Origin: Anaerolineae bacterium
GTDB lineage: Bacteria > Chloroflexota > Anaerolineae > Aggregatilineales > Phototrophicaceae
Assembly: GCA_020849765.1 (NCBI GenBank)
Contig: JADLAY010000075.1
Coordinates: forward strand, 179,911-243,910
DNA length: 64,000 bases
Direction of reading: 5' to 3'
In this document: positions 51,789 through 60,979 of the stretch, piece after piece
Position numbering within the stretch: position 1 is the stretch's first letter
How the letters are laid out: every line of letters starts with the position of its first letter
Notes under the pieces: model-generated
Databases searched by the model: none
Told to the model about the DNA's origin: nothing
What the model saw: the letters and a program-made list of their open reading frames with translations, nothing else
Position numbers and translations under genes: made by a program

Positions 51789-54539
51789 ATGCGCCGATAT
51801 TATCTCCCCCTCGCCGTCCTCATTCTGTTCACAGCCGCGCTCCTGCGCTTCTGGAATCTACACAGTTATCCGCCCGGTCCGCACTACGACGAAGCCGCCA
51901 ATCTGCTGATTGCGCGCAGCATCGCCTATGGCGGCGCGCGCTTCTTCCCAATTGTCGAAGCCTACCAGGGCCGCGAGGTGATCTATTACTACCTCGTGGC
52001 GCCGCTGCTTCCGCTCCTGGGCGACCGCATGTATACGTTTCATCTAGTCAATGCTTTTGCCAACCTGGTCACTGTCGCGGCTGCCATGCGATTGGCACGT
52101 GAGATGTTCCGCGGCGAGCGCGGCGTGATCGTTGCCCTGGGAGTCGGTATTGTCGCGACGATCTCGTTCCCGCAGATCTTTATCGGCCGCCAGGCTTTCC
52201 GCGCGGTCACACTGCCGTTGATGCAGGCGCTCGCGCTGTGCTTCCTCTGGCGCGGCTTGAGACGTCGAGGCGGCTGGGGTTGGCTCGTCCTCGGCGGTGT
52301 CTTCGCGGGCGCGGCACTCTACACCTACATGGCATCCCGGTTGTTCCCGCTCTGGCTGGCGGTGGGCGGGCTGGCGCTGCTGATCTTCGACCGGGGCCAG
52401 TGGCGGCTGCGCCTGCGCCAGGGCGCGATCTTTTTCGCCGCGCTGGTCGTCACGGCGCTGCCCATCATCGTCTATGCGCTGCAGAAGCCCGATCTGTTCT
52501 GGGGCAGGCTGGGCGAGGTCACACTGCCCGGCCAGTCGATCAGCCTGCTGGAGAGCGTGGTGCTGCACCTGCGTATGTTCTTCATCGCAGGCGATCCGTA
52601 CCTGCGCTACAACATTCCGGGGCGACCGTATTTCACCTGGCCGGAGGGCATCCTGCTCGTGATCGGCTTCGGGGTTGCCGCCTGGCGGGTCATCCGCGTG
52701 CGTCGGCCGATCGAACGCACGGCCTATTTCCTTGCGCTGCTCTCGCCGCTGATGGTCATCCCCAGCGTCGTCTCCGTCAGCGGCCTGCCGCCGAGCCACA
52801 TGCGCTCTCTGGGCATGATCCCGCTCATCTTCGTGCTGGTCGGCGTGGGATTTGAATTCGGCCTGGATCTTGTGCGCCGATTGGTGCGGCTGTCCCCGCG
52901 GGTGGTCGCAGGCGGGCTGCTGCTCACCCTCGTCGTGAGCGCGCTGCTGGTTGGGCAAACATATTTCTCGTGGGCCGGGCGCGCCGATCTCTACTATGAG
53001 ACGGATGCCGATCTGTCCGCGGCGGCCCGCTGGCTGGCGACGCAGCCCGTCGAGAATACGCGCGTCTATCTGGCGGCACGCGACCGCACACATCCGACGG
53101 TCTTGATCGAGCAGACGCCGCCGATCACGTGGTTGGGCACCAACACGCTCTATCGCGCGCCGGAGGGAGCCGATGGCCTCTACATCTTCCCGCGCAGCGC
53201 GCCGCCGCCCGCCGATTGGGCGGCCTGGCTCGAGGCCGGGCGCATTGACGATCTGCCGCTTGGGCCGGATGGGCGCACGGCCTTCGAGGCGTTTCGTCTG
53301 CCCGGCAATACACCGCTGCCGACGTCGGGCCGAGACGTGCCAGGAGACTCACATAATGCCTGGATCTCGCTGGCGGCCTTCTACCCGGTCGCGATTGAAT
53401 CCGGCGGCAGCGGCGAAGTCGTGACTGCCTGGCAGATCGAACGGGCGCCCGACGTCGGCGACCTGACGCCGCTGGTGCAGATCGAGACGGCGCAGGGTGA
53501 CGTCCTGGGGCGGGGCGACATCTACATGACGGACACGGATCGCTGGGAGCCGGGCGCTGTCGTGTTTGTCCGGGTGCCGGTCACCATTCCTGCCGGGACA
53601 CCGCCCGGTGATTATCCCGTCCGTATTGCCTGGGTCGGGCGTGCGAGCGACACCTACGCGCCCTATCTGAAGGATTCTGGCGGGCAGGCGGGCATCTGGG
53701 CACTGGCGGGTGAAGCGCAGGTGCTGCCCGCGACACAACCTGCCGATCCGGATCAGCTGCCAATTGCCACGCGGCTCGATCTGGATGTCGCGCCCGGCGT
53801 GCGCCTGCTGGGCTTCACGCCTCCGGCAGATGCGCTTCGCCCAGGTGAGTCGGCGCCGGTGACATTCTACTGGCAGGCAGTGCCAACTCAGGAGGAACGA
53901 CGATCGATCGAAGTGCATCCAATTTTGCGCAGCGAAGACCGCGTATATGATTTGGCGGATAACCTTGGATTAGATACAATCTACCCGCCGCGGCGTTGGC
54001 GTGACGGTGACGTCCTGACGGAATACCTGCATTGGGAGATCGAGCGAGCCCAACCTGCCGGTGCTTATCAACTCTACGCCCTCATCGGGGACCATGAAGT
54101 ACTGATTGGTTCTCTACAGATTGAGGGCGTTGCGCGCCTCTATGATCGGCCTGATTTCGACGTCGAAGTCGGGGCGGAATTTGGGGGTGTCATTCGCTTA
54201 GTCGGCTATTCGATCGATACGACGAATGGGTTGAAACTCCGGTTGATATGGCAGGCGATCCAGGCCATGGAACAGGATTACACCGTCTTTGTGCACCTGA
54301 TCGATGATCACAAGAACATTGTTACCCAGCAAGATTCCATGCCGGTCAATAATAGTTACCCGACCCGTCTCTGGCAGGAAGGGGAGTACATCGTCGATGA
54401 ATACCAGTTTTCCGATGTGGAGACTGATGGGCTGAGCATTGAGTTGGGTTGGTATTTACAGGCTTCAGGGGATCGGCTTGTCGTGACCGCGCCAGCGATC
54501 GGTGACGCGCGTGACACGGTGAACTTGTCGCTCGAATGA
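51789..54539 (+). CDS. GT-C/PMT-like glycosyltransferase with C-terminal soluble domain
   Basis: The 916-residue protein has about 11-12 membrane helices in residues 1-400. The first loop has the GT-C signature PGPHYDEAANLLIARS, whose DE pair would activate the acceptor, followed by YQGREVIYYYLVAPLLPLLG. The C-terminal half (about 450-916) is soluble and beta-rich, with VRLLGFTPP and FGGVIRLVGYSI blocks, each followed by (P)VTFYWQA or LRLIWQA. It should transfer sugars from a polyprenyl-linked donor on the outer membrane face; the acceptor is unknown. The ATG at 51789 is chosen; the in-frame ATG at 51714 lies inside the hsp20 terminator. Confidence 0.85.
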   Translation: MRRYYLPLAVLILFTAALLRFWNLHSYPPGPHYDEAANLLIARSIAYGGARFFPIVEAYQGREVIYYYLVAPLLPLLGDRMYTFHLVNAFANLVTVAAAMRLAREMFRGERGVIVALGVGIVATISFPQIFIGRQAFRAVTLPLMQALALCFLWRGLRRRGGWGWLVLGGVFAGAALYTYMASRLFPLWLAVGGLALLIFDRGQWRLRLRQGAIFFAALVVTALPIIVYALQKPDLFWGRLGEVTLPGQSISLLESVVLHLRMFFIAGDPYLRYNIPGRPYFTWPEGILLVIGFGVAAWRVIRVRRPIERTAYFLALLSPLMVIPSVVSVSGLPPSHMRSLGMIPLIFVLVGVGFEFGLDLVRRLVRLSPRVVAGGLLLTLVVSALLVGQTYFSWAGRADLYYETDADLSAAARWLATQPVENTRVYLAARDRTHPTVLIEQTPPITWLGTNTLYRAPEGADGLYIFPRSAPPPADWAAWLEAGRIDDLPLGPDGRTAFEAFRLPGNTPLPTSGRDVPGDSHNAWISLAAFYPVAIESGGSGEVVTAWQIERAPDVGDLTPLVQIETAQGDVLGRGDIYMTDTDRWEPGAVVFVRVPVTIPAGTPPGDYPVRIAWVGRASDTYAPYLKDSGGQAGIWALAGEAQVLPATQPADPDQLPIATRLDLDVAPGVRLLGFTPPADALRPGESAPVTFYWQAVPTQEERRSIEVHPILRSEDRVYDLADNLGLDTIYPPRRWRDGDVLTEYLHWEIERAQPAGAYQLYALIGDHEVLIGSLQIEGVARLYDRPDFDVEVGAEFGGVIRLVGYSIDTTNGLKLRLIWQAIQAMEQDYTVFVHLIDDHKNIVTQQDSMPVNNSYPTRLWQEGEYIVDEYQFSDVETDGLSIELGWYLQASGDRLVVTAPAIGDARDTVNLSLE

Positions 54540-54613
54540 TTGTCTTGAACCGAACTGAAGGAAATCCCCCTTGATTCCTTGCGATAACCTCTATGAATCT
54601 ATATCTTCTCTAT

Positions 54614-54619
54614 TATAAT
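54614..54619 (+). promoter_or_regulatory. -10 box in an AT-rich gap before the FHA gene
   Basis: TATAAT at 54614-54619 lies in an AT-rich stretch (about 54590-54710), unusual in this window. The gap 54540-54718 shows no gene. The ATG at 54719 is about 100 bases downstream, so a leader or a second promoter is possible. Confidence 0.35.
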
Positions 54620-54718
54620 GAAGGGATATCGAAGAATTATCCTTACATAAATATGAGTAAAGCTTCATATTGTGACTCTATAAGTTATTTACCCATATCT
54701 ATGCGGGGAATGTAGACC

Positions 54719-55054
54719 ATGAAGCAACTCACGCTTCGCCGACATCCCGACAATCTCATCATCACGCAGGTGCACCCGCCTGAGCATAACGGATACGTAT
54801 TAGGCCGCTCGGATGACAACAGTGATTTCGTGCCAGATATCGATCTGGCCCAGTTCGATGCGAGAGAGCTGGGGGTCTCGCGCAGACATGCGGCCCTCGT
54901 CCGTTTCCAGGGGGCAACCCACGTGATCGATTTGGGATCTGTGAATGGCACTTTCCTGAATGGAAAACGTCTGATCAGTGACATGCCTTACCCCGTAATG
55001 TCTGGTAATGTTATCCGGGTCGGTACGCTCGAACTGGTTATCGACGAAGAGTAG
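54719..55054 (+). CDS. FHA-domain protein
   Basis: The 111-residue protein is a single forkhead-associated domain: YVLGRS, LGVSRRHAALVRF and DLGSVNGTFLNGKRL are the phosphothreonine-binding loops. It has no other domain or signal peptide, so it probably works as a cytoplasmic adaptor for Ser/Thr kinase signalling; no kinase lies in this window. A GGGGAATG sequence precedes the ATG. The MarR gene begins 47 bases downstream. Confidence 0.9.
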   Translation: MKQLTLRRHPDNLIITQVHPPEHNGYVLGRSDDNSDFVPDIDLAQFDARELGVSRRHAALVRFQGATHVIDLGSVNGTFLNGKRLISDMPYPVMSGNVIRVGTLELVIDEE

Positions 55055-55100
55055 TTATCGGGTCACCTTTATGTGGCTCCCGCTTATCGTGTCTTATCCT

Positions 55101-55571
55101 ATGACGATGGATGGTAGCATGATCCCCACCAATCTGCGGTTCGAAGGTTCATTCTGGGTGAACATGGACATCGCATTACGCCATCTCGATCACCTTATTG
55201 GGCGGATGATTGCGCCGCTGCATATTTCGGTCATCGAGTGGTACATTCTGCGAGCCTTGTTCGAAGACGACGGTCGCCATGCCAGCGAACTCGCACGCGC
55301 CGTTGGCCGTGCGGCAACGTCCTTTACACCGAATCTGGATAAGCTCCAGACGCGTGGTCTGATCGAGCGTCGCCCTGATCCTACGGATCGGCGCGCCGTG
55401 CGCATTCACCTGACCGACGAGGGTGAAAAACTTCGCCCGGAGATCAATCGGTTGGTGCAGGAGGTCGAAGCGTATTTTCGTGAGCGCTTCGAACCGGAGG
55501 AGTTGGATGCGTTCCTCGCGGTTCTGGCAGAGCTTCAATCACTGGCGGTCGAGGACGAGGCGTACGGTTAA
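55101..55571 (+). CDS. MarR-family transcriptional regulator
   Basis: The 156-residue protein has a winged-helix pattern: ISVIEWYILRALFEDDGRHASELARAVGRAATSFTPNLDKLQTRGLIERRPDPTDRRAVRIHLTDEGEKL. The basic wing DPTDRRAVRIHLT is a MarR hallmark. It would act as a dimer that responds to a small ligand. Start choices are ATG 55101, 55107 or 55119; the protein core begins after 55119. It ends 3 bases from the convergent macrodomain gene. Target genes are unknown; the FHA gene before it is the nearest candidate partner. Confidence 0.87.
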   Translation: MTMDGSMIPTNLRFEGSFWVNMDIALRHLDHLIGRMIAPLHISVIEWYILRALFEDDGRHASELARAVGRAATSFTPNLDKLQTRGLIERRPDPTDRRAVRIHLTDEGEKLRPEINRLVQEVEAYFRERFEPEELDAFLAVLAELQSLAVEDEAYG

Positions 55572-55574
55572 TCG

Positions 55575-56120
55575 TTACGCGTTCTTCTCCCGGATCAATT
55601 GGGTGAGCGCGTTCTCGAACGTCAGATAGATGCGTTCGCTGAACAACACAAAGCGCACCAATGTGATCGCCGGTGATTGCTCCACAAAGGCCCATGTCGT
55701 ACGCAGCGCGATACGAGCAGCTTCTTCCAGTGGATAACCATAAACCCCGGTGCTGATGGCGGGGAAGGCGAGCGTTCGGACGCCGTTTTCGACAGCGACT
55801 TCGAGGCTGCGCCGGTATGCGCTCGCCAGCAGCGCCGGGATCTCCGCATCATTCGGTTCGTAGATGGGGCCGACCGTGTGGATGACGTAGCGCGCTTTCA
55901 GCCGAAACCCAGGCGTGATCTTGGCCTCTCCTGTAGGGCAGCCGTTCAACTTGCGCGTTGCTTCCAATAACTGCGGGCCCGCCGCGCGGTGAATGGCACC
56001 GTCGACCCCGCCGCCGCCCAGCAGGGAGTTGTTGGCCGCATTGACGATTGCGTCTGTCTCCTGCAAGGTGATGTCACCCTGGGCGAGTTCCAGGGTTGTC
56101 TCATGAACCTTCGTGCGCAT
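55575..56120 (-). CDS. Macrodomain protein (O-acetyl-ADP-ribose deacetylase-like)
   Basis: The 181-residue protein is a macrodomain of the MacroD/YmdB type: LAQGDITLQETDAIVNAANNSLLGGGGVDGAIHRAAG (ligand loop), CPTGEAKITPGF, YVIHTVGP and FPAISTGVYGYPLEEAA. It binds or hydrolyses ADP-ribose derivatives, such as O-acetyl-ADP-ribose or ADP-ribosyl-protein. Its 3' end nearly abuts the MarR gene; its start is 44 bases from the divergent deacylase gene. Start ATG at 56120. Confidence 0.93.
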   Translation of the reverse strand: MRTKVHETTLELAQGDITLQETDAIVNAANNSLLGGGGVDGAIHRAAGPQLLEATRKLNGCPTGEAKITPGFRLKARYVIHTVGPIYEPNDAEIPALLASAYRRSLEVAVENGVRTLAFPAISTGVYGYPLEEAARIALRTTWAFVEQSPAITLVRFVLFSERIYLTFENALTQLIREKNA

Positions 56121-56164
56121 AATTACATCCTGTTTTTGGCGACATTCTATAAGCGCAGGCGACC

Positions 56165-56671
56165 ATGATGCAACCTTTCACTTCCGAACACGTTCAAACG
56201 GCGCTGGCTGAGCATGGCCTGGACGTCCAGATTCATCACTTCGAGACGACGACCGCCACCTCGCAGCAGGCCGCTGACAACATTGGCTGCCAGCTCGGCC
56301 AGATCGTCAAGAGCATTGCTTTTCTGGTCGATGGTCACCCAATCCTGGTGTTGACGAGCGGCGATCAACGGGTGGACGATAAGAAGATCGCCGGGCTTTA
56401 CAACGTCGGGCGCAAGAAGGTAAAGGTCGCCACGCCGGAGCAGATGGTCGACATCTATGGTTATGCGCCGGGATGCATGCCGCCGCTGGCGCACCGCACA
56501 CCGGATATCCACGTTTATATCGACGAGTCGCTGGGGCGCTTCGACATGTTGTACGCTGCCGGGGGCGCGCACAACGCGATTTTCCCGCTCACGCTGGAAC
56601 AGTTGCTCCAGGTGTCGCACGGCAAGCTGAGCGACGTGGTGCGCTCGTCAGACACGAGCGACGAAGCCTAA
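56165..56671 (+). CDS. YbaK/EbsC-type aminoacyl-tRNA deacylase
   Basis: The 168-residue protein has the YbaK/ProX fold signatures: TSQQAADNIGCQLGQIVKSIAFLVDG (with the conserved Lys), VLTSGDQRVDDKKIA, and the substrate-loop region TPEQMVDIYGYAPGCMPPLAHR. Such proteins remove mischarged amino acids, for instance from tRNA-Pro. Length is normal. It overlaps the convergent mfd gene by 4 bases at its end. Confidence 0.9.
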   Translation: MMQPFTSEHVQTALAEHGLDVQIHHFETTTATSQQAADNIGCQLGQIVKSIAFLVDGHPILVLTSGDQRVDDKKIAGLYNVGRKKVKVATPEQMVDIYGYAPGCMPPLAHRTPDIHVYIDESLGRFDMLYAAGGAHNAIFPLTLEQLLQVSHGKLSDVVRSSDTSDEA

Positions 56672-59600
56672 AGGCCAGCGAATACCTGCCACTGTTCGGC
56701 GAGCTTGCCCAGCACGGTCAGCAGATGTTCGCGCCAATCGCCGGTCGCGGTCGTGATTTCCACGGCTGTGCGCGTGACGCGGATGCCCTTGCCCAGACGA
56801 AGCTGCAGCAGATCGCGGTTGAGTTCGACCAGATAGGGCAGCCGCACCTCGATCCGATCCGCGCGCTGCAAGATGGCGGTAGCGTTGGCCGCCTGCGCCA
56901 TCAGCTTGACTTCGATCTGGTAGAGCAGGCCTTCGACTGCAGCGGGCAGTTCGCCGAAGCGATCGCGCAGTTCGCTGCGCATGGCACCGACGGCACCCGC
57001 GCTGTCGAGACCGCCGATGCGGCGATAGATCTGGAGGCGCAAACTCATCTCCGGAATCCAGTCGGTCGGCAGGTAGGCGGGCAGCGGCAGATCGATCATG
57101 ATCGCTGCCTCGCTGACCGTCGGTGCGCTGCGATCGATGCGCTCGCCTTTCAGATTCTGCACGGCCTGCGCCAGCATCTGCGTGTAGAGGTGGAAGCCGA
57201 TCAGCGCGATGTGGCCGGTCTGGCGCGTGCTCAGGATGTCGCCCGCGCCGCGCAGCTCCAGGTCGCGCATGGCGATCTGGTAGCCAGAGCCGAGGTCGGC
57301 GTATTCCGCCAGCGTTTCCAGGCGCATGTGTGCATCCTCGGTCATACGCCCGATTGGCGGGTGGAAGAAGTACGCATAAGCCTGCTGTGCGCTGCGCCCA
57401 ACGCGCCCGCGAAGCTGATAGAGCTGCGCCATGCCGAACAGATCGGCGCGGTCGACGATCAGTGTGTTCGCGTTCGGGATGTCCAGACCGCTCTCGATGA
57501 TCGAGGTCGCCAGCAGCACGTCGTATTCGCCATTGCCGAACGACGTCATCACGTTTTCCAGCAGCCGCTCGTCCATCTGGCCATGGCCGATCACCATGCG
57601 CGCTTCCGGGATGATCCGTTCCAGCCGTTCGCGCAGCAGGTCGATCGTCTGCACTCGGTTGTGGACGATGAAGACCTGGCCGCCGCGCTCCATCTCGCGC
57701 AGGACGGCCTGGCGCACCAAACGCTCGTCGAATGTGCCGACGTGCGTGATGATCGGCAGGCGTTCTTCCGGCGGTGTCTGGATCATGCTGATGTCGCGCA
57801 CGCCGGTCAGGCCCATGTACAGTGTGCGTGGGATCGGCGTCGCCGTCAGCGTCAGCACGTCGACCTGCGTCCGCAGCGACTTAAGATGCTCCTTGTGCTT
57901 GACGCCGAAGCGCTGTTCCTCGTCGATAATGACGAGGCCGAGGTTCTTGAAGCGGACGTCATTCTGCAGCAGCCGGTGCGTGCCGATGACGATGTCGACG
58001 TCGCCATCCGCCAGCTTGCCGATCAGCGTCGTTTGCTCAGCGCGGCTGCGGAAGCGTGACAGCGCCTCGACCGCGACTGGGAACGGCGCCATCCGCCGCC
58101 GGAACGTCTCGTAATGCTGCTGGGCCAGGATCGTCGTCGGTACGAGGATGGCGACCTGCTTGCCATCCATGACCGCTTTGAAGGCCGCGCGCAGGGCGAT
58201 CTCAGTCTTGCCATAGCCGACGTCGCCACAGATGAGCCGGTCCATCGGATGGGGCTTTTCCATGTCGAGCTTGACGTCGCGCACCGCACGCAGTTGATCT
58301 TCCGTCTCGATGAACGGGAACGACGCTTCCAATTCCGCCTGCCAGGGTGTGTCGACGCTGTAAGCATGGCCGAGGGCGCTGGCACGCTGTGCGTACAATG
58401 CCAGCAGCTCGTGCGCCTCTTCTTCGACCGCTCTCTTCGCCTTACTCTTGATGCGTATCCAGTCCGGCTGGCCGAGCTTGTTCAAGGTCGGCGGCTTGTC
58501 GTCCGGGCCGATGTAGCGCGTCAGCCGATCCGTCTGGTGGATCGGCACGAACAGCGCGTCGGTGCCCGCATACTCAACCGAGAGATACTCGCGCTCGATC
58601 CCTTCGAGCGTGCGGCGGCGCATCCCGGCGAAACGACCGATGCCATAATCGACGTGGACGACGAAATCACCCTCGTTCAGGTCGCTGTAGCTCAGTTCCG
58701 GCGTGCGAGCGCGGCGGCGCGCCGGTCGACGCTGGGGTTCTGGCCGTGACCAGCCGAAGATCTCCGCATCGCTGAGCAGATGCACATCGCCATCGCCGGT
58801 GCGCAGGCGCCAGCCTTCCTGAAGCGTGCCATCGACGAACGTGATGCTGCGCCCCGCCGGCGGTTGATCGAGCTTGGTCGTCTGCGTGATGGGCGCGTTG
58901 TCGCTCTCGCGCCACAGGTCGACCAGGCGCGGCGACTGCGCGCTGACGATGACCATGCGGTCACCCGCGCTGCGCATGGCGCGCACCTGCGTGAGCAGAT
59001 TCTTCAACTGCCCGGCAAAGCGATTCTCCGGCGCGAGCACCGTTCGAAATGCGGCCTCGGCATGATCGCCGTCGGTCTCCAGATTCAAGCCGAGTGACAC
59101 GTGCAGCCGGTTGTTCAGCCTATCTTCGAGCGCCGCCCAACTGAGGTACGGCTGCGGATGATCCGGCGCGACGTGTCGAACGCCCACCTTTTCTTCGCGC
59201 GTCTGCGCTGCCCGCCCCTCGATCTCCTGGATCGTCGTGCGCAGCTCCGCCTCATCCTCGATCACGATCAGGGCGTGCTCCGGCGCGTAGTCGAGCAGGC
59301 TGGAGACGCCGTCATACAGATAGGGCAGATAGTGCTCAAGCTGCGGGAAGGCGACGCCCGTCGCCAGGGAGTCGGCGTCCTCTTGCGGACTGGTCGGGTC
59401 GGCGTCCGTCGCCGGGAGCTGGGCGAACCAATCGGCGAGCTGCGTCGCCACCGGGGGAGTCATCAGCGGCAGCGCTTCCCGGGCCGGAGGGATGATGAAG
59501 CGCTCGACGCGTTCGGTCGACCGCTGCGTCGCCGGGTCGAACTTGCGCAGGCTGTCGATCTCGTCGTCGAAGAACTCGATACGCACTGGCGTATCGCTCG

Positions 59601-60183
59601 CGATCGGGTAGATATCGAGGATGCCGCCGCGGCGGCTGAAGGTGCCGGGCGCGACGACCACGGTCGCCGGTTCATAGCCGATGCCAATCCACTGCGCGAT
59701 CAACCGGTCGATGACGTGACGCTGCCCCGGCTGGAGGATCAGCGTGCGCTCTCGAAAGAGGGCAGGCGGCACCGTCCGCTGCATCAAAGCGCGCGCGGAG
59801 GCGACGACGACGAATGGCTGCTGGTGATGGATGTCGCCCGTCAGGGTGCTGAGCGTTTCCAGCCGGTTGCGGATGCCGGTGTCGCTCCACGGCGCGCGCT
59901 CGTAGAAGAAGGGCGCCGGTTCGGCGAAGCGGTCGATCAGCGCTTCCTCGCCGAGCCAGACCGGGAGCTGCTCGGAGACGTTGTAGGCGCGGTCGATGCG
60001 CGCGCTGAAATAGAAGACCGGCGCGCCCCAATCGCGTGCCAGGGCTGCCAGCAGCAGCGGACGCGCGGCGCGCAGCACGCCGAGATCGCTGGCGCTTTCG
60101 CCGTGGCGTAGGCGCGCGATCAAACCCCGATACGGGGCGGTATCGCGGAGTAAATCGAGGAGACCTGTGAGTTGCATTTGCAT
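56668..60183 (-). CDS. mfd: Transcription-repair coupling factor Mfd
   Basis: The 1171-residue protein has the UvrB-like N-terminal region (LRHGESASDLGVLRAARPLLLAALA, ALMQRTVPPALF), the RNA-polymerase-interaction domain (NEGDFVVHVDYGIGRFAGM), the RecG-like translocase with Walker A GDVGYGKTEIALRAAF and DEEQRFG, helicase motif QLRGRVGRSAQQAYAYF, and the C-terminal TRCF domain. It removes stalled polymerase at DNA lesions and recruits UvrA. The start is placed at ATG 60183; ATG 60177 and TTG 60219 are alternatives. It follows pth on the same strand by 83 bases. Confidence 0.95.
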   Translation of the reverse strand: MQMQLTGLLDLLRDTAPYRGLIARLRHGESASDLGVLRAARPLLLAALARDWGAPVFYFSARIDRAYNVSEQLPVWLGEEALIDRFAEPAPFFYERAPWSDTGIRNRLETLSTLTGDIHHQQPFVVVASARALMQRTVPPALFRERTLILQPGQRHVIDRLIAQWIGIGYEPATVVVAPGTFSRRGGILDIYPIASDTPVRIEFFDDEIDSLRKFDPATQRSTERVERFIIPPAREALPLMTPPVATQLADWFAQLPATDADPTSPQEDADSLATGVAFPQLEHYLPYLYDGVSSLLDYAPEHALIVIEDEAELRTTIQEIEGRAAQTREEKVGVRHVAPDHPQPYLSWAALEDRLNNRLHVSLGLNLETDGDHAEAAFRTVLAPENRFAGQLKNLLTQVRAMRSAGDRMVIVSAQSPRLVDLWRESDNAPITQTTKLDQPPAGRSITFVDGTLQEGWRLRTGDGDVHLLSDAEIFGWSRPEPQRRPARRRARTPELSYSDLNEGDFVVHVDYGIGRFAGMRRRTLEGIEREYLSVEYAGTDALFVPIHQTDRLTRYIGPDDKPPTLNKLGQPDWIRIKSKAKRAVEEEAHELLALYAQRASALGHAYSVDTPWQAELEASFPFIETEDQLRAVRDVKLDMEKPHPMDRLICGDVGYGKTEIALRAAFKAVMDGKQVAILVPTTILAQQHYETFRRRMAPFPVAVEALSRFRSRAEQTTLIGKLADGDVDIVIGTHRLLQNDVRFKNLGLVIIDEEQRFGVKHKEHLKSLRTQVDVLTLTATPIPRTLYMGLTGVRDISMIQTPPEERLPIITHVGTFDERLVRQAVLREMERGGQVFIVHNRVQTIDLLRERLERIIPEARMVIGHGQMDERLLENVMTSFGNGEYDVLLATSIIESGLDIPNANTLIVDRADLFGMAQLYQLRGRVGRSAQQAYAYFFHPPIGRMTEDAHMRLETLAEYADLGSGYQIAMRDLELRGAGDILSTRQTGHIALIGFHLYTQMLAQAVQNLKGERIDRSAPTVSEAAIMIDLPLPAYLPTDWIPEMSLRLQIYRRIGGLDSAGAVGAMRSELRDRFGELPAAVEGLLYQIEVKLMAQAANATAILQRADRIEVRLPYLVELNRDLLQLRLGKGIRVTRTAVEITTATGDWREHLLTVLGKLAEQWQVFAGL

Positions 60184-60266
60184 GGATGATCGGCTGCTCA
60201 AGTGTGGTGCGTGGCTCAAGACTTCAACGGCAGTGTGGCGGCGCCGTGCGGCTCACGAACGGTTCG

Positions 60267-60899
60267 TCAGCCTCCGGCGTCGGGATCGGGCTGGGCATTC
60301 CTGGGCGCGCGTTCCTGTTCGTTTGTGCCCGGCCCATTATGACGCGACATGGCCAATTCGATCCCTTCGGTCAGCCACGTCTCGATCGCTTTGACGGCGC
60401 GGTCGATCGTTTCCATGACGATGATGTCCTCATCGCCCTGGAAGGTCGTCAGCACGTAGTCCGCCGGATTCATACGCCCCGGCGGGCGCCCGATGCCGAA
60501 GCGCACGCGGTTGATCATCTGCGTGCCGAGGCGCTGCAAGATGTGCGCCATGCCCCGTTGGCCGCCGGCGCTGCCGCTCTTGCGCAGGCGCAGCGTCCCC
60601 AACGGGATGTCCATGTCGTCACACACGATCAGGATGCGTTCGTGCGGGATCTTGTAGAAGTTTGCGATTGGCACGACCGAATCGCCGCTGACATTCATGT
60701 AGGTCTGCGGTTTCGCCAGGATGACGCGTTTGTCCAGGATGGTGCCGGTCGCGACGATCGACTTGTGCTCGTGCTTGCCGAAGCTCAAACCATGGCGCTG
60801 CGCCAGCGCCTCTACGCAGCGGAAGCCGACGTTGTGACGCGTCTTCTCATAGCGCGCGCCGGGGTTGCCCAGCCCGACAATCAGATAGTAATCCACCAT
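60267..60899 (-). CDS. pth: Peptidyl-tRNA hydrolase
   Basis: The 210-residue protein has the Pth signatures: IVGLGNPGARYEKTRHNVGF with catalytic His22 and Asn12, KPQTYMNVSG, and VCDDMDIPLGTLRLRKSGSAGGQRGM. The usual GSAGGHNG is GSAGGQRG here, a change in the tRNA-binding loop. A Pro/Asn-rich tail of about 20 residues follows the fold. It recycles peptidyl-tRNA. Start ATG at 60899. Confidence 0.94.
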   Translation of the reverse strand: MVDYYLIVGLGNPGARYEKTRHNVGFRCVEALAQRHGLSFGKHEHKSIVATGTILDKRVILAKPQTYMNVSGDSVVPIANFYKIPHERILIVCDDMDIPLGTLRLRKSGSAGGQRGMAHILQRLGTQMINRVRFGIGRPPGRMNPADYVLTTFQGDEDIIVMETIDRAVKAIETWLTEGIELAMSRHNGPGTNEQERAPRNAQPDPDAGG

Positions 60900-60934
60900 G
60901 CAGTTGACCTGTGGACGGCTGATGTGATGTGTCC

Positions 60935-60940
60935 ATTATA
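60935..60940 (-). promoter_or_regulatory. -10 box for pth
   Basis: The minus strand reads GACTATAATGG, with TATAAT at 60940-60935, 35 bases before the pth ATG. A TTGACA lies only 8 bases upstream, too close for a -35. Confidence 0.4.
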
Positions 60941-60979
60941 GTCTGGGCTGTCAACCCAAACATGGTGGATGCGCAGGAA

